Source: an uncultured Geobacter sp.
Lineage (GTDB): Bacteria > Desulfobacterota > Desulfuromonadia > Geobacterales > Geobacteraceae
Reading direction: 5' to 3'
Length of the DNA: 64,000 nt
NCBI GenBank assembly: GCA_903925075.1
Contig: CAIYDQ010000005.1
Location: forward strand, 1-64,000
The notes beneath the pieces were generated by a model. That model did no database searches, had not been told where the DNA came from, and was given only the letters and a program-made list of their open reading frames with translations. The position numbers and the translations under genes were made by a program. Of the stretch, positions 18,662 through 28,578 are shown in pieces; the stretch's first letter is position 1; each line of letters starts with the position of its first letter.

Positions 18662-18979
18662 TTACCCAACGGCCTTCAGAAGACTATGCCGCCCGTAAAT
18701 CTCGAGTTTTACGATACCTGTGACGATGTCCACCACCTCTATGATCTCCGGATGCTTGATAGCATAGTAGATCTTCAATCCATCCTTGCGGCGGGAAAGA
18801 ACCCCGGCCGCGAGCATCACGTTCAGGTGGCGGGAGGTGTTGGACTGCTCCTCGCCGATGGCTGGAAAAATCTCGCAGACGCAGCGCTCTCCATCGCGGA
18901 GAAAATCGACGATTTTAAGCCGGGTAGGTTGCCCCAGTGCTTTCAGGATTTCGGCGCGGAACTCGACAAGCTCTTTCAT
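18662..18979 (-). CDS. ArsR-family transcriptional regulator
   Basis: 105 aa winged-helix: LKALGQPTRLKIVDFLRDGERCVCEIFPAIGEEQSNTSRHLNVMLAAGVLSRRKDGLKIYY; contains the CVC motif. Confidence 0.93.
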   Translation of the reverse strand: MKELVEFRAEILKALGQPTRLKIVDFLRDGERCVCEIFPAIGEEQSNTSRHLNVMLAAGVLSRRKDGLKIYYAIKHPEIIEVVDIVTGIVKLEIYGRHSLLKAVG

Positions 18980-19001
18980 GGCTACCTCCTCACTTCATGA
19001 C

Positions 19002-19036
19002 CATATAGTCATATAGTAAGAGATGTCGGTTGTCAA
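19002..19036 (-). promoter_or_regulatory. arsR promoter/operator: TTGACA-N17-TATGAC overlapping CATATAGT direct repeats
   Basis: Two adjacent CATATAGT copies at 19002-19017; minus-strand TTGACA at 19036-19031, TATGAC at 19013-19008. Confidence 0.5.
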
Positions 19037-19315
19037 AGGAATTTTACCCGGGCGTAGCGGCTGGCGGTCGCCGAGGCTAGCAGCTTGGCGATCTCGGTTT
19101 CGCGTGCTGGTGGGACCGGTCCGGGAATAGGGGCGAACCTCGTGGTGCACCCGTCTCTGTTATGAAAAGGCCGAATAGACGCAGGCTGCACACCGGGAGA
19201 ATTGCAGGGGAGATCGGAAATTGTTGACAGATTGCGGTCGAACGTATACAAGCTGGGTCTCCCGGCTAGTTGCAGCCGATACCGCCGTCGCCAACCATGT
19301 TAATTGGACTGCCCC

Positions 19316-20074
19316 ATGCCCGCATTGCACATCGAGTTCCAATCCTTGCTGCTCATCGCCGCCGCCGGCTTTTACGCCGGCACGCAGAACACCCTCGCCG
19401 GAGGCGGCTCGTTCATCACCTTTCCCGCCTTGCTGCTGGTGGGGTTGAATCCGCTGGCCGCCAACATGACCTCGACCATCGCTCTTTTCCCCAATCAAAT
19501 CACCTCGGCTGTCGCCGGGCGCAGCCTGCTGAGCGACGTCGGCCCGGTCAAGTTTCGACAGCTGTTCCTGGTGAGTTGCCTGGGCGGCGTCTGCGGCGCT
19601 TTCTTGCTGCTCAATACCCCGGTGCAGTTTTTCGCCAAGCTGGTCCCTTGGCTGGTGCTGTTCGCCACCAGCGTGTTCGCCTGGGGAAGCCTGCGCCGCA
19701 AGCCCTTGCAGGCCGGGCACCTGGGCTCGCCGACCTTGCTGATCGGCGTCCAGGCCTGCATCGGGGTTTACGGCGGCTATTTCGGCGGCGGCATCGGCTT
19801 TCTGATGCTGGCGGCGTTGACGGTGGCGGGTCTCCCCATTCGCCCCGCCACCGCCAACAAGAACTTCCTGGCTATGGCCATGAACGCCTCGGCGGTGTCG
19901 ATCTTTCTCTTCTCCGACCTGATTCACTGGCCGGCAGTGGTGGCGCTGGGATTGGGCGGCATCGGCGGCGGGCTTGCCGGCTCCTACATGGTGCACCGGG
20001 TGCCGGAAAAACTGTTGCGGGGGTTCGTGGTCGTGGTTGGCTCGATTTTGACGGTTTGGCTATTTATTCGTTAG
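19316..20074 (+). CDS. sulfite exporter TauE/SafE family protein
   Basis: GTQNTLAGGGSFITFPALLLVGLNPLAANMTSTIALFP typical TauE/SafE motif. Confidence 0.93.
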   Translation: MPALHIEFQSLLLIAAAGFYAGTQNTLAGGGSFITFPALLLVGLNPLAANMTSTIALFPNQITSAVAGRSLLSDVGPVKFRQLFLVSCLGGVCGAFLLLNTPVQFFAKLVPWLVLFATSVFAWGSLRRKPLQAGHLGSPTLLIGVQACIGVYGGYFGGGIGFLMLAALTVAGLPIRPATANKNFLAMAMNASAVSIFLFSDLIHWPAVVALGLGGIGGGLAGSYMVHRVPEKLLRGFVVVVGSILTVWLFIR

Positions 20075-20140
20075 TCCACTTCCCTCCGCCGGCGCCGGCT
20101 TGATGACGTTGGGCGTTCAGGGCGGTATTGCTTCAGCCGA

Positions 20141-21544
20141 TCAGGAACCAGTTGGCATGCTGCTAGCTAGAACTTGGACAGGAACTGGAGCAGTAGTTGA
20201 ACTAGACCCTGTTCCAGTTCCTGAACCAGTAGTTGAATCAGCTGGATCAGTCCAGCCGTCTGAGTTCACCAAGATCGTCCCCAATGATGCGCCGTTGGAA
20301 TTGATGAGCATTGCCGAAATGGAAATTCCGCCGCCTGAAGACGCACCCAGCACGTCGAAACTGAAGGTGGCGAGAGGACCTGCTCCTTGCATCGGCGTGG
20401 CGCCGACCACGGCGAACCGCACCGTTCCCGGCACGGCGACGTTCACGGCATTCAGCCTTTCGGCGGCAAGCCTCCCGATAACGACCTGCGGATTGGCAAG
20501 AAAGCGGCTGTCGTAGGTAATGATGCACTGAAACCCAGCGATATCGTTGAAATTGACTGCCTGCAGCGTATAGATTCCGGAGGCGGCGGCGACCAGCTTC
20601 ATAATGCTGCCTGCGCTGACCTGCACGTTTACCGTTGCGCTTTTGGTCGGATCCGCTACGTTGGTCGCCTTTACCCGATAGGAGCCGGCTGTGGCTGGGG
20701 CGGTGTAGATGCCTGCTGCGGTGATGGTTCCTCCGCCGCCGTCGACTACGCTCCAGGTGACTTGCTGGTTGGCCGAGCCGATAACCTGTGCCGCGAATGT
20801 GACGGTGGCATTGGTTGCTACGAGTGCGCTGGCCGGCGTCACCAGCACCGACCCGACGGACCCGAGCGGATCGGCAATTATATTTACCGAACTCGTGGGG
20901 AGGTCGCTGAGGGATATCAGGATGTTGTTGCTCGCCGTCCTGTCCTCAATGGTTACGTTTCCGTTGAGCACCGAAATATCGGTCATGTCCAAGAAGAGGT
21001 CGAGCCCCTGGTGGTTGACGGAATAGGGAGCGGAAATGAAGTCCACTGTGGCAGCTCCGAACTTGAGCAAGGTAGGGTGCAACGCGGTTTGAACGGTGGC
21101 GACGGCGCTTTGCAGCGCATCTCTTAGCGCATGCATCTTGGCCGGGTCCGGGGAACTGTAGAGGCTTGCCAAGTCCTGGCCGCCGTTGGCGCAAACGACC
21201 GCCAAATTGGCCAAGGGATTTATGTTCGCGATGCCGGCCGCGGTCCCAAAAGAATAGAGCGTCAGGTTGTGGCCGTTGGCAGTGCCCACCGCTTTCAGCA
21301 GAAACGGCGCGGTAAGTCCCTGCGTGCTAAAAGAGAACGAGCCATTCGCTGCGATGGGCTCGGAAAGCTCTTTGGCCGGTGACGACGAATCCTTGAGGCT
21401 GATGCTGCCGGTAAGGCTGGTCCCGGCGGCCGCAATGCCCGAAATCGTCGGGGTGTTGGTCCCGCCTCCGCCGCCTCCTCCGCATCCAGCAACCAGCCAC
21501 AGCAGAACAGGGACGAGCCACTTCAACCCGCTAACCTTGCGCAT
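20141..21544 (-). CDS. lipoprotein with Ig-like and cohesin-like domains
   Basis: MRKVSGLKWLVPVLLWLVAGCGGGGGGG lipobox followed by DUF4382-like, Ig-like and cohesin-like segments; SD AAGGAGAG before the chosen ATG. Confidence 0.75.
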   Translation of the reverse strand: MRKVSGLKWLVPVLLWLVAGCGGGGGGGTNTPTISGIAAAGTSLTGSISLKDSSSPAKELSEPIAANGSFSFSTQGLTAPFLLKAVGTANGHNLTLYSFGTAAGIANINPLANLAVVCANGGQDLASLYSSPDPAKMHALRDALQSAVATVQTALHPTLLKFGAATVDFISAPYSVNHQGLDLFLDMTDISVLNGNVTIEDRTASNNILISLSDLPTSSVNIIADPLGSVGSVLVTPASALVATNATVTFAAQVIGSANQQVTWSVVDGGGGTITAAGIYTAPATAGSYRVKATNVADPTKSATVNVQVSAGSIMKLVAAASGIYTLQAVNFNDIAGFQCIITYDSRFLANPQVVIGRLAAERLNAVNVAVPGTVRFAVVGATPMQGAGPLATFSFDVLGASSGGGISISAMLINSNGASLGTILVNSDGWTDPADSTTGSGTGTGSSSTTAPVPVQVLASSMPTGS

Positions 21545-21614
21545 TTTCTCTCCTTGCGGCATGTCGGAACCCTTGAAGGTCGCGATGCCGGAACAATTCC
21601 CCATAACGGGCTAG

Positions 21615-22529
21615 CTACTTCCCGCCTCCGGGGGCCGGCAGATTCAGAAGCATGTTGCCCCCGCCCATGACGCCCGGCATCTTCCCGTCCCATTTGGCGA
21701 TTTGCTGCCTCATGATCTGCAATTTTTCCCATTCCAGCAGCTTCGGGTCCAAAGAGGACGCTAGAGCCCTGTTGGCGGCGGCCTCCCCGTTGGCTATGGC
21801 GATTTTCTTTTTCGCCTCCGCTTCCGCCTGACGAACTTCATTCTCGACCTGAATGCTCTTTTGGATCGCCTGAGTTTTTGAATTCACCGCCTCCAAGAGT
21901 GCCTTGGGTGGACGCAGACTGCCGATCAGTCCGAACTGTTGGATGACGACGCCGTAGGTTTTGACGTTTTCGCCCAGAGTTTTGCCGACTTTACTCAGAA
22001 ACTCTTCCTTCTTCGAGCCGTTGATGTCGTCGAAGGTGTATTCGGAGCCGAGTTGCGCGACGATATTGCGGGTCGTGTCGCGCAGAAAACCGTGGGTGAA
22101 GGAGTCGATGTTGTCGGCGCGAAACTTGGTGTAAAAATCGGGAACGCGGTTGGACTCCAGTTGATAACTGACGGCGACGTCTATGTCGACCGGCACCGAA
22201 TCTTTGGTGTTGAAGGTCAGTTCCTCGTTGCGCGCCGCGCCTTCATGGAGGTCCTGCGTCCACGCGACCCTCTGGATAAAGGTGGGATACACGACCACGG
22301 CCGATTGGATCGGGTTGAAAAAGACGAAGCCGGTCACGATGTCTTCCCGGGTCACGCCGCGGTTGACCAGTCGGTTGATCTTGATTCCGGTGTAACCCGG
22401 CTCGATAACCCGCCAGTTGACCAGTGCGCTTTTCAGGATGGGAAAGACGAACAGCAGCAGAAAAATGAGCAACAGCCATTTGCCGCCGCCTTTGACGAAA
22501 TTGAGAGCTTTTTGTACTACCGGTTCCAT
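21615..22529 (-). CDS. prohibitin/SPFH-domain protein
   Basis: VEPGYTGIKINRLVNRGVTREDIVTGFVFFNP... SPFH-type, coiled C-terminal half. Confidence 0.9.
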   Translation of the reverse strand: MEPVVQKALNFVKGGGKWLLLIFLLLFVFPILKSALVNWRVIEPGYTGIKINRLVNRGVTREDIVTGFVFFNPIQSAVVVYPTFIQRVAWTQDLHEGAARNEELTFNTKDSVPVDIDVAVSYQLESNRVPDFYTKFRADNIDSFTHGFLRDTTRNIVAQLGSEYTFDDINGSKKEEFLSKVGKTLGENVKTYGVVIQQFGLIGSLRPPKALLEAVNSKTQAIQKSIQVENEVRQAEAEAKKKIAIANGEAAANRALASSLDPKLLEWEKLQIMRQQIAKWDGKMPGVMGGGNMLLNLPAPGGGK

Positions 22530-22557
22530 GTGAAGTCTCCTCGGGAATTACTGAAAG

Positions 22558-23463
22558 TCACCTGCAGACGCTCTCCAGCAGTGCGCGTATGCCTTTGTCG
22601 GAGTCGAACTTGAGGGCGCCGGCCAGGCAATCGTTCTTTTTAAGGACGATGACCGGGCCGTACAAGGGATCCGTCCCCTCAAGAAACAACGCGCCTTGTC
22701 CGCCGGTTTCCAGCTTGCGCTTGGCAAGTTGGGAGCTGTAGCGGTCGAAAGCCGTGGCAGCCGAGGCCGCCGTGGTACGCAGCAGCCGGAATATCCGGAG
22801 GTTCCCCCCCGCCGCCACGGCGTCGGCGATGATCCCCTTGTTCAGGAAGTCGTAGCCCAAAAGGCTCTCGGGCAGGTAGCGCACGCTTGCCTGGACCACT
22901 TCCGGCCGATCGAAGACCGACAGCTCGGCAGGCTGGTAATTCTTTCCCGGCAGCCGGGAAGCGACGGCCTGGCCGCAGGCGGCGAGCGCTTCAGGATCGG
23001 CGTGGCCGCTGCCGGTCACCTCGATGTGCACGAAATGGCGCCCCTGGTAGAAATAGAGCTGGGGAGGGGAGAGGCTGGCGTCGGCCCCGAAGCGCAGGAC
23101 GCGGCCGTCTTTTTGGCGGTAGTTCGCATACATGCCGAAGGCGTCGAGCAGCGACCCCATGCGGAAGATCTCCACGTCCATGCCGGAGCCGGGGCTTTTG
23201 GGCGAGGCGTAACGGGCGGCGGCCAGGCGGTCGAAACCGTAGGGGAGGTAAAGTTCGGCCTCGCCGTCGATCCGGTCGGAGAGGGTCTCCTGGTCGTAGA
23301 AGAGCTGCTTTCCTTCCATCCGCCAACCGGCGCCGCAGGAAATCGGCGGCAGGATCTCTTCCATATCGCCGGCTGCCGGCGCGTTGACCGCCACGACCAG
23401 TTGCAGGACCAAGCTCAGGAGCAGCAGCTTCGCGGGGAGATTTCGATCGGGCCGCGCTTTCAT
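22558..23463 (-). CDS. DUF6599-like secreted protein
   Basis: Start taken at ATG overlapping the upstream stop (ATGA); MKARPDRNLPAKLLLLSLVLQLVVAVNAPAAG signal-like. Confidence 0.75.
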   Translation of the reverse strand: MKARPDRNLPAKLLLLSLVLQLVVAVNAPAAGDMEEILPPISCGAGWRMEGKQLFYDQETLSDRIDGEAELYLPYGFDRLAAARYASPKSPGSGMDVEIFRMGSLLDAFGMYANYRQKDGRVLRFGADASLSPPQLYFYQGRHFVHIEVTGSGHADPEALAACGQAVASRLPGKNYQPAELSVFDRPEVVQASVRYLPESLLGYDFLNKGIIADAVAAGGNLRIFRLLRTTAASAATAFDRYSSQLAKRKLETGGQGALFLEGTDPLYGPVIVLKKNDCLAGALKFDSDKGIRALLESVCR

Positions 23464-24638
23464 GCCAATAGCGTCCTGGCGCGATCCATCTTGGCGGCGA
23501 TGTCGAGCCCGTTGACGCAGCGAGCGGAGCATCCCTCGCAGTCGACGCAGGCGGCCGCGGTGGCCCGCTGGGGAAGTTCGGCGTAGGTGGCGCGGGCCAG
23601 GGCCAGGTCGCGGTAGCCCCCCTCCGCGTACATCAGGGCGCGGTTCACCGTCGAGATCTCCACGCTTTGGGGGCATCCCGCCTCGCACGAGCCGCAAAAG
23701 TTGCAGTAGAAGGGGGCGATGGCCCGGGCGTAGCGGTCGAGACGGCGCTGGTCGGCGTAGCTAAAGGACATGCCCATGACGGCGATATCCTCGCGGAGCT
23801 GCTTCATGTCCCTCATGCCGGGGATGGCCGCGGTCACTCGCGGGTTCTGCAACGCCCACTTGAGGGCTGCCTGGTGCTGGTTCAGCTTGCCGAGGCCCGC
23901 GACGTCGTAGCCGCCGACCAGGGTTTTCATGGCGATGATGCCGATGCCGGCCGCCGCCGCCCGGTCGATGCCGTCCGCGACGTCTTTGCCCGTTTTGAAG
24001 TTGTATTTGACCAGGCAGGTGTCGAACAGGTGCTCCGGGTCGTCGGCCAGGGCGTTCAGCACCTCGGCTTCGTTCTTGTGGGTGGTGACGCCGCAGAAGC
24101 GGATCTTTCCCTGCTTTTTCAACAGGGTCAGGGCTTCGCGCGTCTCGTCGAAAAAGATCCTGTCTTTTCCGGTGACGTTGTGCAGTTGGATCACGTCCAG
24201 ATGGTCGGTCCCCAGAGTTCTCAGGCTGGTCTCGACGTCCCGGAAGATCTCCGCCTTGCTGCGCGACTCGGGGAGAGTCTTGGAGGCGAGGAAGACCTTG
24301 TCGCGCATCCCTTTCACGGCTTTGGCGACGATCTCCTCGTTCTTGCCTCCCATGTACTTGCGGGCCGTGTCCACGTAGTTCACCCCCTGCTCGACGGCGG
24401 CGCGGATTACCTCCGGCTCGGGCGTCAGCATGGCGCCGAAGCTGACCACGGTGATCTTCATCCCGGTGCGCCCCAAGGTCCGGTAGACCGGTTTCGGAAA
24501 GGCGAAGCTTTCCGCTTCCGCCAGCTCCTGAAGGGACGCTGCGAATGCGGGCGGGGCGAAGAGCGCCGTGGCGGTTCCAACCACGCCGGCCTTGATGAAG
24601 CTGCGGCGATTGATCCCTTTTTTCTCGACAGGTTCCAT
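23460..24638 (-). CDS. Tat-type aldo/keto reductase with C-terminal Fe-S cluster motifs
   Basis: INRRSFIKAGVVGTATALF Tat signal; AKR motifs; CNFCGSCEAGCPQ and CVDCEGCSARC. Confidence 0.93.
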   Translation of the reverse strand: MEPVEKKGINRRSFIKAGVVGTATALFAPPAFAASLQELAEAESFAFPKPVYRTLGRTGMKITVVSFGAMLTPEPEVIRAAVEQGVNYVDTARKYMGGKNEEIVAKAVKGMRDKVFLASKTLPESRSKAEIFRDVETSLRTLGTDHLDVIQLHNVTGKDRIFFDETREALTLLKKQGKIRFCGVTTHKNEAEVLNALADDPEHLFDTCLVKYNFKTGKDVADGIDRAAAAGIGIIAMKTLVGGYDVAGLGKLNQHQAALKWALQNPRVTAAIPGMRDMKQLREDIAVMGMSFSYADQRRLDRYARAIAPFYCNFCGSCEAGCPQSVEISTVNRALMYAEGGYRDLALARATYAELPQRATAAACVDCEGCSARCVNGLDIAAKMDRARTLLA

Positions 24639-24730
24639 GGAGCGTCCTCCTTGGGGGCTTTTTTGCTGGGCGGATGATAGCCTTAAGATGAAACTTGTTC
24701 AATGGAAATGTTTTATCCGGAGCTCTTTCG

Positions 24731-25657
24731 TCACAGGTTTTCGATCCGCTCGGTATCCACGTTGTAGACCGGCATCCCCCTGATGAGCTCTATGCGGTCG
24801 TTTCCCGACACGTAGGTGAGTCTTCCTTGCGGATCTCTGCTTTCTCTGACCTTGGAGAGCACATAGCCCTCTGCCAGCGACCTCTCGACGACATTTCCGC
24901 CCAATTTGTCTCTCCTGACGAAATAGGCGTTGTTGCCGGCGCCGGTGCAGCCGATGAAAGCGTAGCCTTTTTGGGCCGAGAGTTGCTGAAGCGCGCGCAG
25001 CGAGGCGCCGAAATACAAATTGCTGTGATGGCTCCTGGTTCTGAAGAAAGCCGGGTCGTAGGGGGTCGTTATGGCCCGATCGATCCCGAAAATGCTGTTG
25101 TATTCGAGGATGACGACGATGGGCGCTATGCAGGTTATTTCCTTCCATATCCAGTAGTCGTTGCCGTCCAAATCGATGTGCAGTATGCCGACTTCCTTTT
25201 CGAAGTTGCTCGATTCGATCAGGCCGTTGACGTTGGCGGTCTCGATGAAGGCGGTTTTCGCGGACAACTGGTACTTCCAGTAGTATTCGGAGTTTACTAT
25301 CTGCGCCACATGGGACTCGGACCCGTCCATCACCAGCCCGGACCAGTTGTCGTTCATCATCAAAAATCTGGTGTTCGCTTCGCGGTAGTTTTCGACGCCG
25401 AACTCGATGAAGGTCTTGTTGGGGAAATCCAGGTTGTTCAGCAGCCATTGAATGATGCCGTCGTCGCCCCACTGGGAGAAGATTTTGAATTCCACCTCGC
25501 TCAGGGAGCCTATTTCTCCCTTCGCTTTGACTCCCTCCGACAGGATTTTCCCGAGCGTCAGCAGTTGCTGCTCGGCGGCCAGTTGCTGTTCTCTCTTTAG
25601 CTCGGCCATTTCATCGCGCAAGGCCATGAGCTTCTTGACGCCTCTGAAAATATTCAT
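24731..25657 (-). CDS. FkbM/methyltransferase-like hypothetical protein
   Basis: FSQWGDDGIIQWLLNNLDFPNKTFIEFGVENYREANTRFL...ILHIDLDGNDYWIW; ATG internal to the listed ORF. Confidence 0.6.
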   Translation of the reverse strand: MNIFRGVKKLMALRDEMAELKREQQLAAEQQLLTLGKILSEGVKAKGEIGSLSEVEFKIFSQWGDDGIIQWLLNNLDFPNKTFIEFGVENYREANTRFLMMNDNWSGLVMDGSESHVAQIVNSEYYWKYQLSAKTAFIETANVNGLIESSNFEKEVGILHIDLDGNDYWIWKEITCIAPIVVILEYNSIFGIDRAITTPYDPAFFRTRSHHSNLYFGASLRALQQLSAQKGYAFIGCTGAGNNAYFVRRDKLGGNVVERSLAEGYVLSKVRESRDPQGRLTYVSGNDRIELIRGMPVYNVDTERIENL

Positions 25658-25887
25658 CTGCTGACCCCCGGGGCAAGGTGATGGAGACACTTGACGGTGC
25701 TCGCTGCGGCCAGTGCGGCCGCAGTCTTTATTCCACAGCAGCGCACCCGAAGCAATAGCTAAATTGCCGTCGCTGACCATCCCGCCGGGCGGCATGGCCG
25801 ATTCGCCTGAAAAAAATGGAAATTTCGGCCCTGCGGTGGTAAGGTCGCGCCTTGGGCAGCTAATAAGATCATTCGGCAGGGGCGATT

Positions 25888-27183
25888 ATGACCAGCAAAA
25901 ACTTACGCTTGAGGGATTTTGAAATCGAACGCTTGGGGGAGGAGCTGCATCCGTCGCCGATGTCCAGCCAGTGCTTTTGCGACGGCTACGAGCGTCTGCT
26001 CTATCATTCCAGTTTTGAAGAGATACAGCAGCGCGTCGCCAACAACCTGGACCCGTTGTCGTTCGAGGTGGCCGGCCCTCGCCAGAAGATTTTCTTCGAC
26101 CCGGCCTCCATCGCCTGCGGCATCGTCACCTGCGGCGGTCTCTGCCCGGGGACCAACGACGTGATTCGCGCCATAGTGATGAGCCTTCATCACCATTACG
26201 GCGTTGCCGATATCTACGGCTTCCGTTACGGCTATGAAGGACTGGCGCGCAGTTATGGCCACGAGCCTCTCAAGTTGACCACCGAGTTGGTGAGCCGGAT
26301 CGGAGAGTCTGGCGGCACCATTCTCGGCTCGTCGCGCGGCCATCAAGATCCCGAAGAGATGGTCGCCACGCTCTCGGAACTCGGCATCGGCATCCTGTTC
26401 GCCATCGGCGGCGACGGAACGCTGAAGGGCGCGGGGAAGATCGCCGAAGAAATCGCCCGGCAAGGGAAGAAAATCGGCGTCATCGGCATTCCCAAGACCA
26501 TCGACAACGACATTTCCTACCTGCAAACCACCTTCGGCTTCGAGACCGCCGTTTCCGAGGCGCAGCGCTCCACCTATGCGGCGCATACCGAGGCGCTCGG
26601 CGCCCGCAACGGCATCGGCCTGGTGAAACTGATGGGACGGGATTCGGGATTCATCGCCGCCTATACGGCGCTGGCGGATTGCCAGGTGAACTATTGCCTG
26701 ATTCCGGAAGCGCCTTTCAGCTTGCCTGCGTTGCTTGCCGATTTGGAGCAGCGGGTGCGGCAGCGCGGTCATGCGGTGGTGGTGGTCGCGGAAGGAGCGG
26801 GGCAGGAACTGATGACCGCTTCCGGTCAATTCGACGCTTCCGGGAATACCAGGCTCAACGATATCGGCCTTTTCCTGAAGGAAAAGATCAACGCGCATTT
26901 TTCCCGGTGCGGCCTGGAGATGACGCTCAAGTACATCGACCCGAGTTATACCATCAGGAGCCAACCCGCCAACCCGCACGACGCCACCTTCTGCCTGTCG
27001 CTGGGGCACAACGCCGCCCATGCCGGCATGACCGGGCGCACCAATATGGTGGTCGGGTTTTGGAATCACCAGTTCGTCCACGTGCCGATCGCCCTGGCGA
27101 CCAGCACCCGGAAAAAGATCGACCCGCGCGGCCGCCTGTGGAGCAGCGTCATCTCCTCGACCGGACAACCGGCAGAGCTATAG
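25888..27183 (+). CDS. 6-phosphofructokinase family
   Basis: GGLCPGTNDVIRAIV, AIGGDGTLKGAGKI, GIPKTIDNDISYLQTTFGFETA motifs. Confidence 0.93.
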   Translation: MTSKNLRLRDFEIERLGEELHPSPMSSQCFCDGYERLLYHSSFEEIQQRVANNLDPLSFEVAGPRQKIFFDPASIACGIVTCGGLCPGTNDVIRAIVMSLHHHYGVADIYGFRYGYEGLARSYGHEPLKLTTELVSRIGESGGTILGSSRGHQDPEEMVATLSELGIGILFAIGGDGTLKGAGKIAEEIARQGKKIGVIGIPKTIDNDISYLQTTFGFETAVSEAQRSTYAAHTEALGARNGIGLVKLMGRDSGFIAAYTALADCQVNYCLIPEAPFSLPALLADLEQRVRQRGHAVVVVAEGAGQELMTASGQFDASGNTRLNDIGLFLKEKINAHFSRCGLEMTLKYIDPSYTIRSQPANPHDATFCLSLGHNAAHAGMTGRTNMVVGFWNHQFVHVPIALATSTRKKIDPRGRLWSSVISSTGQPAEL

Positions 27184-27219
27184 CGACGCCGCCATGCACG
27201 GGGTTCAGCACCTGTTTCC

Positions 27220-27310
27220 GTAGGTCGCGTTGAGGTACGAAACGCGACGTCGCAACGCTGGCGCGGTCGCAACGTCGCGTTTCACGGTGAAGCCGTTCAA
27301 CACGACCTAC
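27220..27310. repeat. 91-bp imperfect palindromic intergenic element (REP/MITE-like)
   Basis: Arms GTAGGTCGCGTTGA..GAAACGCGACGTCGC and GTCGCAACGTCGCGTTTC..TCAACACGACCTAC are inverted complements. Confidence 0.7.
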
Positions 27311-27465
27311 AGATGCGCGAAGTTGGCAGTCGATGCGGTGAATCGTTGCAAACCGGGAACCTTCCCCTGTAAACTCCCCTGAAAAACCGGTCCCCTCGGG
27401 CTTTCCAAAGCGCCGTTGTTTGCTATAAAAACAAACGGAGCTGGTTCTTTGCCAAGGGGGCTGAC

Positions 27466-28503
27466 ATGGTATTTAATCCCGTTTTAGTCGCAAGTCACGT
27501 TGCTCGGCCGCCGTGGTATCAAGACACGGCAAAGTACGCGCACTGCAACGTTCCCATCGCCATCAGGCAGCTGGCGACCACCTTGATCCCTTATTTCCTG
27601 CTGCTGGCGCTGATGATCCGGATGGTCAAGAGCTCCCTTTCCTACTGGTTCGTGCTCCCGCTGGCCGTGGTCGCGGCCGCTCTTTTCGTGCGCATCTTCA
27701 TCATTTTTCATGACTGCACCCACGGCTCCTTTCTGCCGTCGCCCCGCTGGAACACCAGGGTCGGCTTTTTCTGCGGGATACTCACCTTCACCGCCTTTTA
27801 CGATTGGCGGCGCAGCCACGCCGGGCACCACATCACCGTGGGGGACCTGGACCGTCGAGGCATGGGCGACATCACCACCATGACGGTGCAGGAATACCTG
27901 AGCGCCGGGCCGCTGCAGCGGCTGGCCTACCGGCTGTACCGAAGCCCCCCGGTCATGTTCGGCATCGGCCCCGCCTACTACTTCCTGCTGCGCAACCGCT
28001 GGCCCGGGAAGGGAGCGCACCGGCAGGACATCCACAGCGTGGTGATCACGGACCTGGCGCTCCTGGCCCTCGCCGCGCTGGCGTTGCTAACCATCGGTTG
28101 GCGCACGTATCTGTTGGTGCAACTGCCGGTCCTGCTGCTTGCCGCCACCTTCGGCGTCTGGCTTTTTTACATCCAGCACCAGTTCGAGGGGGTGTATTGG
28201 GAGCGTCACGAGGCGTGGGATCCCTGGAAAGCTGCGCTTGAGGGCGCCTCCTACTATCGGCTCCCCGCGATATTGCAGTGGCTTTCGGGCAACATCGGCT
28301 TTCACCACGTGCATCACGCTCGCCCCGGCATCCCGAATTACAATCTGCAGCGATGCTACGACGAAGTCCCCGTGCTGAAAAAGGTCCACCCGGTCACCGT
28401 AATCGGCAGCCTGAGATCGATCCATTGCAACCTGTGGGACGAAGAGCGACGCCAACTGGTCAGTTTCCGCTCCTTGAAAGGGCGCGCGCCGCGCGGTCGC
28501 TGA
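27466..28503 (+). CDS. fatty acid desaturase family protein
   Basis: HDCTHGSF, HAGHH, HHVHHA histidine boxes. Confidence 0.93.
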   Translation: MVFNPVLVASHVARPPWYQDTAKYAHCNVPIAIRQLATTLIPYFLLLALMIRMVKSSLSYWFVLPLAVVAAALFVRIFIIFHDCTHGSFLPSPRWNTRVGFFCGILTFTAFYDWRRSHAGHHITVGDLDRRGMGDITTMTVQEYLSAGPLQRLAYRLYRSPPVMFGIGPAYYFLLRNRWPGKGAHRQDIHSVVITDLALLALAALALLTIGWRTYLLVQLPVLLLAATFGVWLFYIQHQFEGVYWERHEAWDPWKAALEGASYYRLPAILQWLSGNIGFHHVHHARPGIPNYNLQRCYDEVPVLKKVHPVTVIGSLRSIHCNLWDEERRQLVSFRSLKGRAPRGR

Positions 28504-28528
28504 CCGATACGCGGGCAGGGGTAATAAA

Positions 28529-28560
28529 AAAGGGGCTCCTTGGCGGGAGCCCCTTTTTTT
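28529..28560. terminator. intrinsic terminator between convergent genes
   Basis: AAAAAGGGGCTCC-TTGGC-GGGAGCCCCTTTTTTT. Confidence 0.93.
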
Positions 28561-28578
28561 ACTGCCTGAACCGGATGC

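Noticed and set aside
19033-19251. 72-aa minus ORF between arsR and tauE
   Set aside because: No SD, no recognisable domain; left uncalled although its C-terminus looks mildly protein-like.
25903-27168. 421-aa minus-strand ORF opposite phosphofructokinase
   Set aside because: Antisense shadow; plus strand carries the PFK motifs.
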